From positions 310,001-374,000 of the forward strand of contig NZ_PJNE01000001.1 in the NCBI RefSeq assembly GCF_002846495.1: a DNA stretch of 64,000 nt, given 5' to 3'. Within the stretch, counting starts at the first letter, position 1; every line of letters begins with the position of its first letter. This document shows positions 56,773 through 64,000 of the stretch, in pieces. This DNA comes from Phycicoccus duodecadis. Lineage in GTDB: Bacteria > Actinomycetota > Actinomycetes > Actinomycetales > Dermatophilaceae. The translations under genes and the position numbers were made by a program. The notes below the pieces were generated by a model that worked only from the letters and a program-made list of their open reading frames with translations, ran no database searches and was not told the origin of the DNA.

Positions 56773-57483
56773 TCAGGACGACGGCGGGACGCGACTCTCT
56801 CCGGGCTCGGCGCCCGGGCCCGCGCCCGGCTCGACCGGGGTGCGCCCCGAGACGAGCAGCCAGCCCATCACGGCCACGCCCGCGACCCAGAGCGGCCAGC
56901 CGAGGACGATCTTCGCGACCCCGAGGAGGGTGACCTCGGCCGCGAGGTAGAGCGGCACCATGACGGCCAGGCGCACGACGTAGATGCCGACCAGCACCCA
57001 GGTCAGACGGGCACAGACCCGCACCATCCCGCGGTCACGGCGCCAGGCGAACGGGTCCTCCTTGGCGCGCGGGTCGCCGGCGCCGACGAGGAAGCCCACG
57101 GCCGGCCAGCCCACGACGATGGAGAGGACGGTGCCGGCCAGGTAGGCGGCGTTGGTGAGGATGCCGGGCAGGAACGCGTCCTGGGCCTGCCCGGAGCGCA
57201 GCGCGAAGAAGGCCGCGATCGCGGTGGCCACCAAGGCGCCGAGCACGTGCTGGAGCGAGGAGCGCTGCACCAGCCGCACCGCCGCGAGGACCACGGCCAG
57301 CCCGATGGACCAGACGGCGGCGGTGCGCACGTCCTGGGTGACGGTCCAGACCGCCACGAAGACCACCGTGGGCAGGGCCGTCTCGAGCGAGCCCCGCCAA
57401 CCACCCAGGGCCGTGGACAGCCGGTGCCGGATGAGCGCCTCGACGGTCTCGGCGGCCGGGCTGGGCCGCTGGTCGGTGGTCAC
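56773..57483 (-). CDS. DUF3159 domain-containing membrane protein
   Basis: A 236-aa protein with six predicted helices spanning about residues 35-220. It carries the DUF3159 features: GGWRGSLETALPTVVFVAVW and the RDRGMVRVCARLTWVLVG segment. Function unknown. The GTG overlaps the stop of the OB-fold gene as GTGA. It converges with the second TrkA gene with a 12-bp gap. Confidence 0.9.
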   Translation of the reverse strand: MTTDQRPSPAAETVEALIRHRLSTALGGWRGSLETALPTVVFVAVWTVTQDVRTAAVWSIGLAVVLAAVRLVQRSSLQHVLGALVATAIAAFFALRSGQAQDAFLPGILTNAAYLAGTVLSIVVGWPAVGFLVGAGDPRAKEDPFAWRRDRGMVRVCARLTWVLVGIYVVRLAVMVPLYLAAEVTLLGVAKIVLGWPLWVAGVAVMGWLLVSGRTPVEPGAGPGAEPGESRVPPSS

Positions 57484-57839
57484 TGCTTGGGGATGATCTC
57501 GTACGAGGGGTTGAAGATCGTCGGGGTGCCCTTGAAGGTGGCGACCCGGCCGCGCGCGCGCAGGAAGGTGCCGGGCTCGATGCCGCCGATGGACCGGCGG
57601 CCGACCCAGACCAGGTTCACGACGCCCTTGCCGTCCCAGACCTCGGCGACCAGGGCGGGGACGCTGCGCCGGGGCGGCAGGGTGACGGTGCGCACGGTGC
57701 CGCAGACGCACGCCTCGTGGCGCGGGGCCAGCGCGGTGAGGTCGTCGCCGCCCTCGGTGTAGGACTGCTCGCGCAGCTCGTCGGCCTCCTGCTCCATCGG
57801 GGTGCGGGCGAAGTCGCGCACGCGCTCACGCAGGCCCAT
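57480..57839 (-). CDS. OB-fold nucleic acid-binding protein
   Basis: A 119-aa protein whose C-terminal two-thirds (CGTVRTVTLPP; VVNLVWVGRRSIGGIEPG; GRVATFKGTPTIFNPSYEI) form an OB-fold like that of RecG wedge or aspartyl-tRNA synthetase anticodon domains. A basic helix precedes it. It is coupled at both ends (ATGA with DUF3710, GTGA with DUF3159) and conserved in this order across actinobacteria. Function unknown. Confidence 0.88.
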   Translation of the reverse strand: MGLRERVRDFARTPMEQEADELREQSYTEGGDDLTALAPRHEACVCGTVRTVTLPPRRSVPALVAEVWDGKGVVNLVWVGRRSIGGIEPGTFLRARGRVATFKGTPTIFNPSYEIIPKQ

Positions 57840-58603
57840 CACCGCACCTCGGTGATCTCGGGGCCGCGCTCGAACGGGTCGAGGCTCGCGGGCTCGTCGT
57901 CGGGCTGCTCGACCGGGGTGGCCTGCGGGTCCTGGGGCAGGCTCAGCGGGAGCAGCTCGCGGGGAGCCATGGGCTCGACGCCGCGCACGACGACCAGGCC
58001 GCGGAACAGCTCCAGGAGCGGCTCGGCGGCCTCGGTGTCGATGGCGGCCCGGCCCGAGAGGACCCCGCGCAGGAACCACCGCGGGCCGTCGACCCCGATG
58101 AAGGTGGCCGGGGCGAAGACGGTGCGGCCGTCGGGGCCGGCCGAGGGCATCCGGGTGCGCAGCTCGGTGCCGAGGTCGGTGTCGGCCTCCTCGACGGTGC
58201 CGCCCTGCTGCTCGACGGCCACCGAGATCTCGTGCCGGATGTCGGCCCAGAGGCCCGTGGAGCGCGGCGCCGCGAAGGCCTGCACCTGCAGCGCGGACTC
58301 GCCGAGCACCGCGGTGGCGGCGGTGACCTGCTGGCTCTGCTCGTCCATCTCCAGGCGCAGCTCCATCCCGGCGATGCCGGCCACCCACAGGGCACCGAGG
58401 TCGACCCGGCCGTCGCGCCCGCTCACCTCGGAGACGTCGAAGGGGCCGTTCTCGCGGGAGACCGCGACGCCCGCGGCACCCGAGGAGCCCTCGTCCGCGG
58501 CGGACCCGTCGACTCCGTCGCCGGCGACGGCGGTGTCGGCGTCCTCGTCGAGCACGGGCTCGGCGGCGCGGTCGGCGTCCTTGTTCCTGCGGAAGATGCT
58601 CAC
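57839..58603 (-). CDS. DUF3710 domain-containing protein
   Basis: A 254-aa protein. The first 55 residues are acidic and low-complexity. The DUF3710 domain (about 55-225) has GPFDVSEV, VDLGALWVAGIAGMELRLE and GVDGPRWFLRGVLSG. Function unknown. GTG start; the stop overlaps the OB-fold start (ATGA). It begins the three-gene operon DUF3710-OB-DUF3159. Confidence 0.9.
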   Translation of the reverse strand: MSIFRRNKDADRAAEPVLDEDADTAVAGDGVDGSAADEGSSGAAGVAVSRENGPFDVSEVSGRDGRVDLGALWVAGIAGMELRLEMDEQSQQVTAATAVLGESALQVQAFAAPRSTGLWADIRHEISVAVEQQGGTVEEADTDLGTELRTRMPSAGPDGRTVFAPATFIGVDGPRWFLRGVLSGRAAIDTEAAEPLLELFRGLVVVRGVEPMAPRELLPLSLPQDPQATPVEQPDDEPASLDPFERGPEITEVR

Positions 58604-58646
58604 TGCGGTGCGGTCCTCGGATCTCGGGTGCGGTGGGGTCTCGGTC

Positions 58647-59117
58647 TCACGGGAGCCCGGCGGCGCCGAAGCCCCCGGTGGACCCGTGACCAGTCTCCCC
58701 CCGGGCGCTCCCGGGAAGCGAATCGACCTCCGAGAAGTCGGCGTGGAAGTACTCCTGGACGACCAGCTGGGCGATGCGGTCGCCGACGTGCACCGTGAAC
58801 TCGTCGGTGGGGTCGAGGTTCACCAGGTTGACCAGCACCTCGCCCCGGTAGCCCGAGTCCACGGTGCCGGGCGCGTTGACGACCGTGACCCCGTGCCGGG
58901 CGGCCAGGCCGGAGCGCGGGTGCACGAGCCCCACGGTGCCGGGCGGCAGCGAGAGCGCCAGGCCTGTGGGCACCAGGGCCCGGCACCCCGGGCGCAGGGT
59001 CACCTCGGCGACGCTGGTGAGGTCGGCCCCGGCATCGCCGTCGGTGCTGTAGCGCGGCAGGACCGCATCCGGATGCAGCCGCCGGACGGCGACGGCGATA
59101 CGGACGGGCGCGGCCAC
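58647..59117 (-). CDS. dut: dUTP diphosphatase
   Basis: A 156-aa trimeric dUTPase that removes dUTP and makes dUMP. All five motifs are visible: GDAGADL, PRSGLAARHG, GTVDSGYRGEVLV, RIAQLVVQEY and GSTGGFGAAG at the flexible C-terminus. The GTG at 59117 is the nearest start to the first strand. It lies 17 bp downstream of the DUF4193 gene. Confidence 0.93.
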   Translation of the reverse strand: MAAPVRIAVAVRRLHPDAVLPRYSTDGDAGADLTSVAEVTLRPGCRALVPTGLALSLPPGTVGLVHPRSGLAARHGVTVVNAPGTVDSGYRGEVLVNLVNLDPTDEFTVHVGDRIAQLVVQEYFHADFSEVDSLPGSARGETGHGSTGGFGAAGLP

Positions 59118-59134
59118 GCGGTCGGCACGGCCCC

Positions 59135-59434
59135 TCAGGCCGCGCACTCCCGGCAGACGAGGACGCCGGCGGTGTCGCTGGCGAGCTGGCTGCGGTGGTG
59201 CACCAGGAAGCACCGCGAGCACGTGAACTCGTCGGCCTGGCGCGGGAGGACCCGCACCGAGAGCTCCTCCCCGGAGAGGTCGGCCCCGGGCAGCTCGAAG
59301 CCCTCGGCCTGCTCGGTCTCGTCGACGTCGACACTCGAGGCGCGCGTGTCGACGCGACGGTTCTTCAGCTCCTCGATGGAGTCCTCGGACATCTCGTCGT
59401 CGGTCTTGCGCGGAGCGTCGTAGTCGGTTGCCAT
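59135..59434 (-). CDS. DUF4193 domain-containing protein
   Basis: A 99-aa protein, acidic in the middle, with two Cys pairs near the C-terminus (CSRCFLVHHRSQLAS and VCREC) that suggest a zinc ribbon. The opening ATDYDAPRKTDDE is typical. In other actinobacteria it is highly expressed, and its function is unknown. ATG start. A 129-bp gap separates it from the inositol phosphatase gene. Confidence 0.9.
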   Translation of the reverse strand: MATDYDAPRKTDDEMSEDSIEELKNRRVDTRASSVDVDETEQAEGFELPGADLSGEELSVRVLPRQADEFTCSRCFLVHHRSQLASDTAGVLVCRECAA

Positions 59435-59563
59435 CGCTGCTGTCCACCCTTCGTCGTGCGGTCGGCCCTGACAACGCAGGACACCCCGGCTTGGTGCCCG
59501 ACGGGGGGTCGTGCGCGGCGATTGTGCACCATCGCGGGATGCAGCGCCACGCGGGTCCGCGGA

Positions 59564-60439
59564 TCAGCCCTGGGCGGGGCCGCCCAGGTGGGTGCGGGTG
59601 AGGTCGCGCACGAGCCCGGCGAAGACCGGCGCGAGGCCCGGGCCGGCCGTCCAGGTGAGGTCTCGGTCGGCCACGTCGCCGTCGAGACCGCCGAGCACGG
59701 CCCCGGCCTCGAGGGCCACGAGCTCGCCGGCGGCGCGGTCCCAGACGTTGAGCCCGCTCTCGTAGTAGCCGTCGAGGCGGCCACACGCCACCGCGCACAG
59801 GTCGAGCGCGGCGCTGCCGGCCCGGCGGATGTCGCGCACCTGCGGCAGGAGGTCGACCAGGATGCGCGCCTGCCGGGCCCGGGTGGCGGCCGCGTAGCCG
59901 AACCCGGTGCCGACCAGCGACAGGGCGAGGTCGGTCTCGGTGGACACGCGCAGCACCGTGGTGCCGGTGCGGGCGGTGAGCCGCGCCCCGCCGCCCCGGT
60001 GGGCGTGGAACAGCTCGTCGGTGGCGGGGTTGAACACGGCGCCGGCCACGGCCCGCCAGGCCCCGGGCACGGCGGGGTCGCCGACGACGGCGGCCACCGA
60101 GACGGCGTACGCCGGCACCGAGTACAGGTAGTTGGTCGTGCCGTCGATGGGGTCGACGACCCAGGTGACACCGCTGGTGCCGGTGCGCCCGCCCTCCTCC
60201 TCGCCCATGGCCGCGTCGTCGGGCCGCCGCTGCGCCAGGAGGTCGAGGACGAGCTCCTGGCTGCGCTGGTCCATCTCGGTGACGACGTCCGTGCGGCTCG
60301 ACTTCTCGCTCATCCCGAGGTCGTCCGGGCGCTCGTCGACCACCAGACGGCCGGCCGCCCGGGCCACGTCCACCGCCACCGCCTCGAGGGCCGCGACGTC
60401 GAGGCCGTCGGGGACCGCCGGCGCGACCCTGGCGGCCAT
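59564..60439 (-). CDS. Inositol monophosphatase family protein
   Basis: A 291-aa metal-dependent phosphatase. Motifs: DVVTEMD, GEEEGG, WVVDPIDGTTNYLYSVP (metal-binding Asp residues) and the late LNVWDRAAGELVALEAGA. Substrates in this family include inositol phosphate, histidinol phosphate, FBP and PAP, and cannot be told apart here. The ATG overlaps the hemH stop as ATGA, so the two are coupled. Confidence 0.88.
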   Translation of the reverse strand: MAARVAPAVPDGLDVAALEAVAVDVARAAGRLVVDERPDDLGMSEKSSRTDVVTEMDQRSQELVLDLLAQRRPDDAAMGEEEGGRTGTSGVTWVVDPIDGTTNYLYSVPAYAVSVAAVVGDPAVPGAWRAVAGAVFNPATDELFHAHRGGGARLTARTGTTVLRVSTETDLALSLVGTGFGYAAATRARQARILVDLLPQVRDIRRAGSAALDLCAVACGRLDGYYESGLNVWDRAAGELVALEAGAVLGGLDGDVADRDLTWTAGPGLAPVFAGLVRDLTRTHLGGPAQG

Positions 60440-61545
60440 CAGTCGCTGCCGCAGAGGGCCGGCTTGGCGGCCCGCAGGTTCGGGCAGCAGCCGGGCGCGC
60501 AGACCGAGGGCCGCACGTCGCCGGGCAGCCAGGTGTCGGCCACGACCACCTCGCCGCGGGCCTCGGCCGCGCGCTCGAGCAGGAGGTCGACCAGGCCCTT
60601 GACGAAGGCCTCGGAGGCGTGGGGGGTGGGGACGCGCACGAACGGCACGCCCACCCGCTCGGCGGTCTCGGCCGCCTCGGTGTCGAGGTCGTGGACGACC
60701 TCCATGTGGTCGGAGACGAAGCCGATCGGCGCGCAGACCACAGGGTCGGACGACACCGCCGCGAGCTCCTCGATGCGGTCGTTGACGTCGGGCTCGAGCC
60801 AGGGCTGGCTCGGTGGCCCGGAGCGCGAGCAGAACACCAGCTCGCCCTCGATGGCGGTGCCGAGCACGGCGTTGACCTCGTCGGTGAGCCGGTGGGCCAG
60901 GCGCAGGTGCTGGTCGACGTAGAGGTTGCCGTCGCCGTCGCCGGGACCCGAGGTGTCGTCCATCGCGGTGGGCACCGAGTGCGTCACGAAGAGCAGGCGC
61001 GCGCGCCCGGGCTCGGGCAGGCCCCGCAGCGACTCCAGCAGGTTGTCGAGCCACGCGCGCCCCAGGGAGGGGTGGTGCACGTAGGGGCGGACCTTGTCGA
61101 CCTGCAGGCCGTCGGCGGCCGGACCCACGGCCTCGACCGCGGCGGCGAGGTCCTCGCGGTACTGCCGGCACGAGGAGTAGCACGAGTAGGCGCTCGTGAG
61201 GACCGTGACGACCCGGGTCGCTCCCCGGTCGAGCGCCTCGTGCACGGCGTCCGCGAAGAACGGCTCGGAGTTGCGGTTGCCCCACAGGACGGGGACGTCG
61301 AGGCCGCGCCAGGCGAGCTCGTCACGCAGCCGGGCGAGCAGGTCGCGGTTGAGGTCGTTGATCGGGCTGCGCCCGCCCCGCGCGTAGTAGTGCTCCCCCA
61401 CGGCGGCCAGGCGGGCGTCGGGGATGTCGCGCCCGGCGGTGACCCGACGCAGGAAGGGCATCACCTCGTCCTCGGTCTCGGGGCCGCCGAAGGAGCCCAG
61501 GAGGACGGCGTCGTACGGCGACAGGTCGGGCGGGGTGGGGGCCAT
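60439..61545 (-). CDS. hemH: Coproporphyrin III ferrochelatase
   Basis: A 368-aa ferrochelatase that inserts iron into coproporphyrin III, upstream of HemQ. It shows LLGSFGGPETEDEV, TSAYSCYSSCRQYRED, the active-site His in FVTHSVPTAM and the late IGFVSDHMEVVHDLD segment. The C-terminus carries CAPGCCPNLRAAKPALCG, with the cysteines of the actinobacterial [2Fe-2S]-type ferrochelatase. ATG 61545 follows TAGCGT by 6 nt; an in-frame GTG at 61551 is less likely. It is coupled to the inositol phosphatase. Confidence 0.92.
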   Translation of the reverse strand: MAPTPPDLSPYDAVLLGSFGGPETEDEVMPFLRRVTAGRDIPDARLAAVGEHYYARGGRSPINDLNRDLLARLRDELAWRGLDVPVLWGNRNSEPFFADAVHEALDRGATRVVTVLTSAYSCYSSCRQYREDLAAAVEAVGPAADGLQVDKVRPYVHHPSLGRAWLDNLLESLRGLPEPGRARLLFVTHSVPTAMDDTSGPGDGDGNLYVDQHLRLAHRLTDEVNAVLGTAIEGELVFCSRSGPPSQPWLEPDVNDRIEELAAVSSDPVVCAPIGFVSDHMEVVHDLDTEAAETAERVGVPFVRVPTPHASEAFVKGLVDLLLERAAEARGEVVVADTWLPGDVRPSVCAPGCCPNLRAAKPALCGSD

Positions 61546-61551
61546 GGACAC

Positions 61552-61557
61552 ACGCTA
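61552..61557 (-). promoter_or_regulatory. -10 box for leaderless hemH
   Basis: TAGCGT on the minus strand, 6 nt before the hemH ATG at 61545. No Shine-Dalgarno is visible. Confidence 0.4.
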
Positions 61558-61653
61558 TCCGGGCAATCCGCCACGCCCCGGCGTGGGCTCCACCATCCGG
61601 GCCGGTCGGGGTGGCATCGTCGAGGCTTGACGACCACCACCGAGGAGCCAGCC

Positions 61654-62784
61654 ATGAGAGACCTCCGCCTCATCGGCGTCCACGAGGACGGCCAGCACCT
61701 CCTTGTCGCGGATGCCGACGGCGGCCGGTTCCGGCTCCCCATCGACGACGCGCTGCGGGCCGCCGCGCGTCGTGACCGGGCCCGGCTGGGCCAGCTGCAG
61801 ATCGAGATCGAGGGCGGGATGCGCCCGCGCGAGGTGCAGGCCCTCATCCGGCGTGGGATGACCGCCGACGAGGTCGCCGAGCGCTCGGGGTGGACCGTCG
61901 AGAAGGTGCAGCGCTTCGAGGGCCCGATCCTCGCCGAGCGCGAGCACGTGGCCCGCAAGGCCCGCCAGTGCGCCGTGGGCACCCGCGGCTCGGCCCCGCT
62001 GACCCTCGAGGACCGTGCCACCGAGCGGCTGCGCGAGCGCGGCGTCGACGCCGACGCCGTCGAGTGGGACTCGGCCCGCGACACCGACGGCGTGTGGCAG
62101 CTGCTGATGCACTTCGCGGCCGGCGGCCGTCGCCGCACCGCGACCTGGCGCTACGAGCCCCTCGGCGGGTCGGTCTCGGCGTCCAACGACGAGGCCCGTT
62201 GGCTCGGCGACGAGGCGTCCTCCGGCTTCATCCCCACCCCCCACCAGGCGGTGGCTGGCCCGGGCACGGTCGACGTGTACGACGTCGACGCCGATGGCGG
62301 CCTCGAGCCCACCGACCGGACCCGCCGGCCCGACGAGCCCATCGACCTGATGGCCGCGATGCGCGAGCACAGTGCGCGCGGCCGGCGCTCCCGCCGCCGC
62401 CCGTCGCCGGCGCAGACCCCGGGTGAGGACCGTCCCCGCGAGGACGCGCTCCCCATCGAGACGCTCGCGGGCGACCTGTCGAGCGCCGAGCCCCCGCCGG
62501 CCAGCCGGGCCCGCAAGCCCGTGGGCGAGCATCTCGACGAGCCGAGCGCGTCGGCCGACCTCGTGGGGGGCTGGCCCGAGGACAGGGACGCCCGCCACGA
62601 CCCGCGGCACTCCCGTGACGGCCGCGCTGACGGTGGCACCCGCGAGGCGCAGGGTGGCACGGCGTCGGCCCAGGACCCCGGCCGCGACGCCGGCACCCGC
62701 ACGGGTGGCTCGCGACGCGGCCGACCGAGCGTCCCCAGCTGGGACGACATCGTGTTCGGCACCAAGGGCTCCGGCCCCGCCTGA
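61654..62784 (+). CDS. sepH: Septation protein SepH
   Basis: A 376-aa protein with the N-terminal DUF3071 region (MRDLRLIGVHEDGQHLLVAD to about 170) that includes a helix-turn-helix-like segment (GMTADEVAERSGWTVEKVQRF). A long disordered, charged C-terminal half follows, ending in VPSWDDIVFGTKGSG, the conserved SepH tail. SepH binds FtsZ and stimulates Z-ring assembly in Streptomyces and mycobacteria. CGAGGAG precedes the ATG. It diverges from hemH and converges with tdk. Confidence 0.93.
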   Translation: MRDLRLIGVHEDGQHLLVADADGGRFRLPIDDALRAAARRDRARLGQLQIEIEGGMRPREVQALIRRGMTADEVAERSGWTVEKVQRFEGPILAEREHVARKARQCAVGTRGSAPLTLEDRATERLRERGVDADAVEWDSARDTDGVWQLLMHFAAGGRRRTATWRYEPLGGSVSASNDEARWLGDEASSGFIPTPHQAVAGPGTVDVYDVDADGGLEPTDRTRRPDEPIDLMAAMREHSARGRRSRRRPSPAQTPGEDRPREDALPIETLAGDLSSAEPPPASRARKPVGEHLDEPSASADLVGGWPEDRDARHDPRHSRDGRADGGTREAQGGTASAQDPGRDAGTRTGGSRRGRPSVPSWDDIVFGTKGSGPA

Positions 62785-62804
62785 GGGCCGCCGACGCGTC
62801 CCCC

Positions 62805-63482
62805 TCAGCGGCGCGGTGGCACCGGGCAGGCGTCGAGGTCGAACGGCAGCGTGTCGGGCGACGGTGACGCGGCGCGGGCGGCGTGGCTGTTCATCCGCCG
62901 CATGTGGTGGCGCCGGCACAGCACCTCGTACTCGACGACCCCCTCGGTGGCGGTGGCGGTGTCCCCCACCACGACCTGCTCCCCCTCGACCACCATGACG
63001 CCGTCGACGATGCGCGCGTTGTGCGTGGCGCGCCGCCCGCACCAGCACAGCGCCTCGACCTGGAGCACCTCGACCCGGTCGGCCAGCTCGACCAGCCGGC
63101 GCGACCCCGGGAACAGCTCGGTGCGGAAGTCGGCCGTGATGCCGAAGGCGGTGACGTCGATGCCGAGCTCGTCGACGAGGCGGGCCAGCTGCTCGACCTG
63201 ACGGGGCGTGTAGAACTGCGCCTCGTCGCAGATGACGTAGTCGACGCGGGCCCCGGCCGTGAGGCAGTCGACGACGACGTCCCAGAAGTCCAGCGCGTCG
63301 TCGACCTCGACCGCCTCGGTCTCGAGCCCGAGGCGCGAGGAGAGCACCGACTGCCCGGCCCGGTCGAACTTGGTGAAGATCAGCCCCTCGCGGTCACGGG
63401 CCCGCTGGTTGTGGTCGATCTGCAGCGCGAGGGTCGACTTGCCGCAGTCCATCGTTCCGGAGAAGAAGACCAGGTCCGCCAC
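62805..63482 (-). CDS. tdk: Thymidine kinase
   Basis: A 225-aa type II thymidine kinase. The P-loop FFSGTMDCGKST is at the very start. The Walker B-like VICDEAQF is near residue 84. Zinc-lobe cysteines are in CWCGRRA and in LCRRHH. The thymidine-binding loop follows. The last 25 residues extend past the usual end. The GTG has TAGGCT 8 nt upstream, so the transcript may be leaderless. It salvages thymidine to dTMP. It converges with sepH. Confidence 0.92.
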   Translation of the reverse strand: MADLVFFSGTMDCGKSTLALQIDHNQRARDREGLIFTKFDRAGQSVLSSRLGLETEAVEVDDALDFWDVVVDCLTAGARVDYVICDEAQFYTPRQVEQLARLVDELGIDVTAFGITADFRTELFPGSRRLVELADRVEVLQVEALCWCGRRATHNARIVDGVMVVEGEQVVVGDTATATEGVVEYEVLCRRHHMRRMNSHAARAASPSPDTLPFDLDACPVPPRR

Positions 63483-63490
63483 GAGCAGGC

Positions 63491-63496
63491 AGCCTA
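63491..63496 (-). promoter_or_regulatory. -10 box for leaderless tdk
   Basis: TAGGCT on the minus strand, 8 nt before the tdk GTG. It overlaps the stop codon of the upstream alkaline-phosphatase-family gene. Confidence 0.35.
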
Positions 63497-64000
63497 GGCG
63501 ACGCGCGCGGGCACGTGGACGACCGGCACCTCGAGCTCCTCGCCGGAGAGCGCGCCGTGCATCCCGCGCAGGGCGAGGAGCTGCGGACGCATCCGGCCGG
63601 AGTCGACGACGGTGAAGTCGCCTCCGGACACCACGACGAGGTCGCCGATGCGGGCGCGGTGCTCGGGCGCGACGACGCCGAACAGGCCCGCGGCCACCGC
63701 CTCGTCGCGGCGACCGACCCAGGCCCGGTCGCCGAGCACCGCTGACCAGGCAGCGGCCACGTCGGCGACGGCCCCCTCCTCGCAGTAGACGTGGGTGGTG
63801 CGCGGCTCCCCGCCGAGGTGGCGCACGCCCACCCGCAGTGAGGGCTCGTCGGCGACGTCGAGGCGGGTCTCGTGGGGGCACGCCAGCATCCCGTGGTCGG
63901 CGGTGACCGTGAGCGAGGCGTCGTCGGGCAGCCCCGCGGCGAGGCACGCGAGCTCGCGGTCGACGGCCTCGAGCTCGGCGGTCCACTCGAGCGACTCGGG
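63494..64000 (-). CDS. Alkaline phosphatase/nucleotide pyrophosphatase family protein (C-terminal part)
   Basis: The C-terminal 168 residues of a minus-strand gene whose start lies beyond the right edge. The late metal-binding motif TVTADHGMLACPHETR identifies the alkaline phosphatase/phosphodiesterase superfamily. RIGDLVVVSGGDFTVVDSG and MHGALSGEELEVPVVHV match actinobacterial nucleotide pyrophosphatase-like proteins. The N-terminal nucleophile region is not in view. It is followed by tdk on the same strand. Confidence 0.8.
   Translation of the reverse strand, partial: PESLEWTAELEAVDRELACLAAGLPDDASLTVTADHGMLACPHETRLDVADEPSLRVGVRHLGGEPRTTHVYCEEGAVADVAAAWSAVLGDRAWVGRRDEAVAAGLFGVVAPEHRARIGDLVVVSGGDFTVVDSGRMRPQLLALRGMHGALSGEELEVPVVHVPARVA

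Overview
The window is a very GC-rich stretch of an actinobacterial chromosome. The family content (SepH, DUF3000, DUF3159, DUF3710, DUF4193, a coproporphyrin-type haem pathway, a cysteine-carrying ferrochelatase, a DevS/DevR-like pair, many GTG starts and many apparently leaderless genes) points to Actinomycetota. Order Micrococcales (Intrasporangiaceae/Ornithinimicrobiaceae-like) is my best guess, but genus cannot be settled from the sequence alone. Much of 20.9-28.7 kb and 40.5-63.5 kb keeps the gene neighbourhood I know from Mycobacterium tuberculosis Rv2674-Rv2701 (msrB, hemQ, hemG, hemE, DUF3000, RNase D, dxs, TRAM methyltransferase, APC permease, two TrkA proteins, DUF3159, OB-fold, DUF3710, dut, DUF4193, inositol phosphatase), with lineage-specific genes inserted between the blocks.

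Region by region. 0.2-5.5 kb: a SRPBCC protein and four minus-strand oxidoreductases (FAD oxidoreductase, zinc alcohol dehydrogenase, two SDRs). 5.6-11.1 kb: a stress/redox-sensing block with a GAF-ANTAR protein, a tandem-Usp protein, a DoxX-like membrane protein, a degenerate Usp, and a DevS-like GAF histidine kinase with a DevR-like regulator. A DosR-box-like palindrome lies in front of the tandem-Usp gene. 11.2-13.4 kb: PAP2 phosphatase, a Gly-Cys-Val tRNA operon and a YihY/BrkB membrane protein. 13.5-20.8 kb: AidB-like acyl-CoA dehydrogenase, PPK2, a RibD-like reductase, an intergenic region with three 54-bp tandem repeats, an alpha/beta hydrolase and a polymerase-ligase LigD. 20.9-28.7 kb: msrB, haem genes (hemQ, hemG, hemE), a DUF4349 lipoprotein, an EamA transporter, DUF3000 and RNase D.

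28.7-40.5 kb: a beta-oxidation operon (fadA-fadB) behind a TetR-type palindrome, an unusual HTH-MurA fusion protein, an SGNH hydrolase, a monooxygenase-fold protein, map, an epimerase, an SDR, cysM, a hemerythrin and a methyltransferase linked to dxs. 42.4-45.0 kb is a decayed accessory patch: a frameshifted hypothetical gene, a MazEF-type toxin-antitoxin pair, an inverted chimera of IS256-family transposase fragments, and a broken PASTA lipoprotein gene. 45.0-48.1 kb: a small gene whose leaderless promoter carries a perfect LexA box, then the assimilatory sulfite reductase/cysH operon.

48.2-64.0 kb: aconitase behind a perfect MarR-type palindrome, a translationally coupled APC permease/TRAM methyltransferase/hydrolase operon divergent from two TrkA proteins (a likely K+ uptake module), the DUF3710/OB/DUF3159 operon, dut, DUF4193, hemH-inositol phosphatase, sepH, tdk and the C-terminal part of an alkaline-phosphatase-family gene cut by the window edge. 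At least a dozen genes have a TANNNT -10 hexamer 6-8 nt before the start codon, so leaderless transcription is probably common here. Many adjacent genes overlap by ATGA or GTGA.
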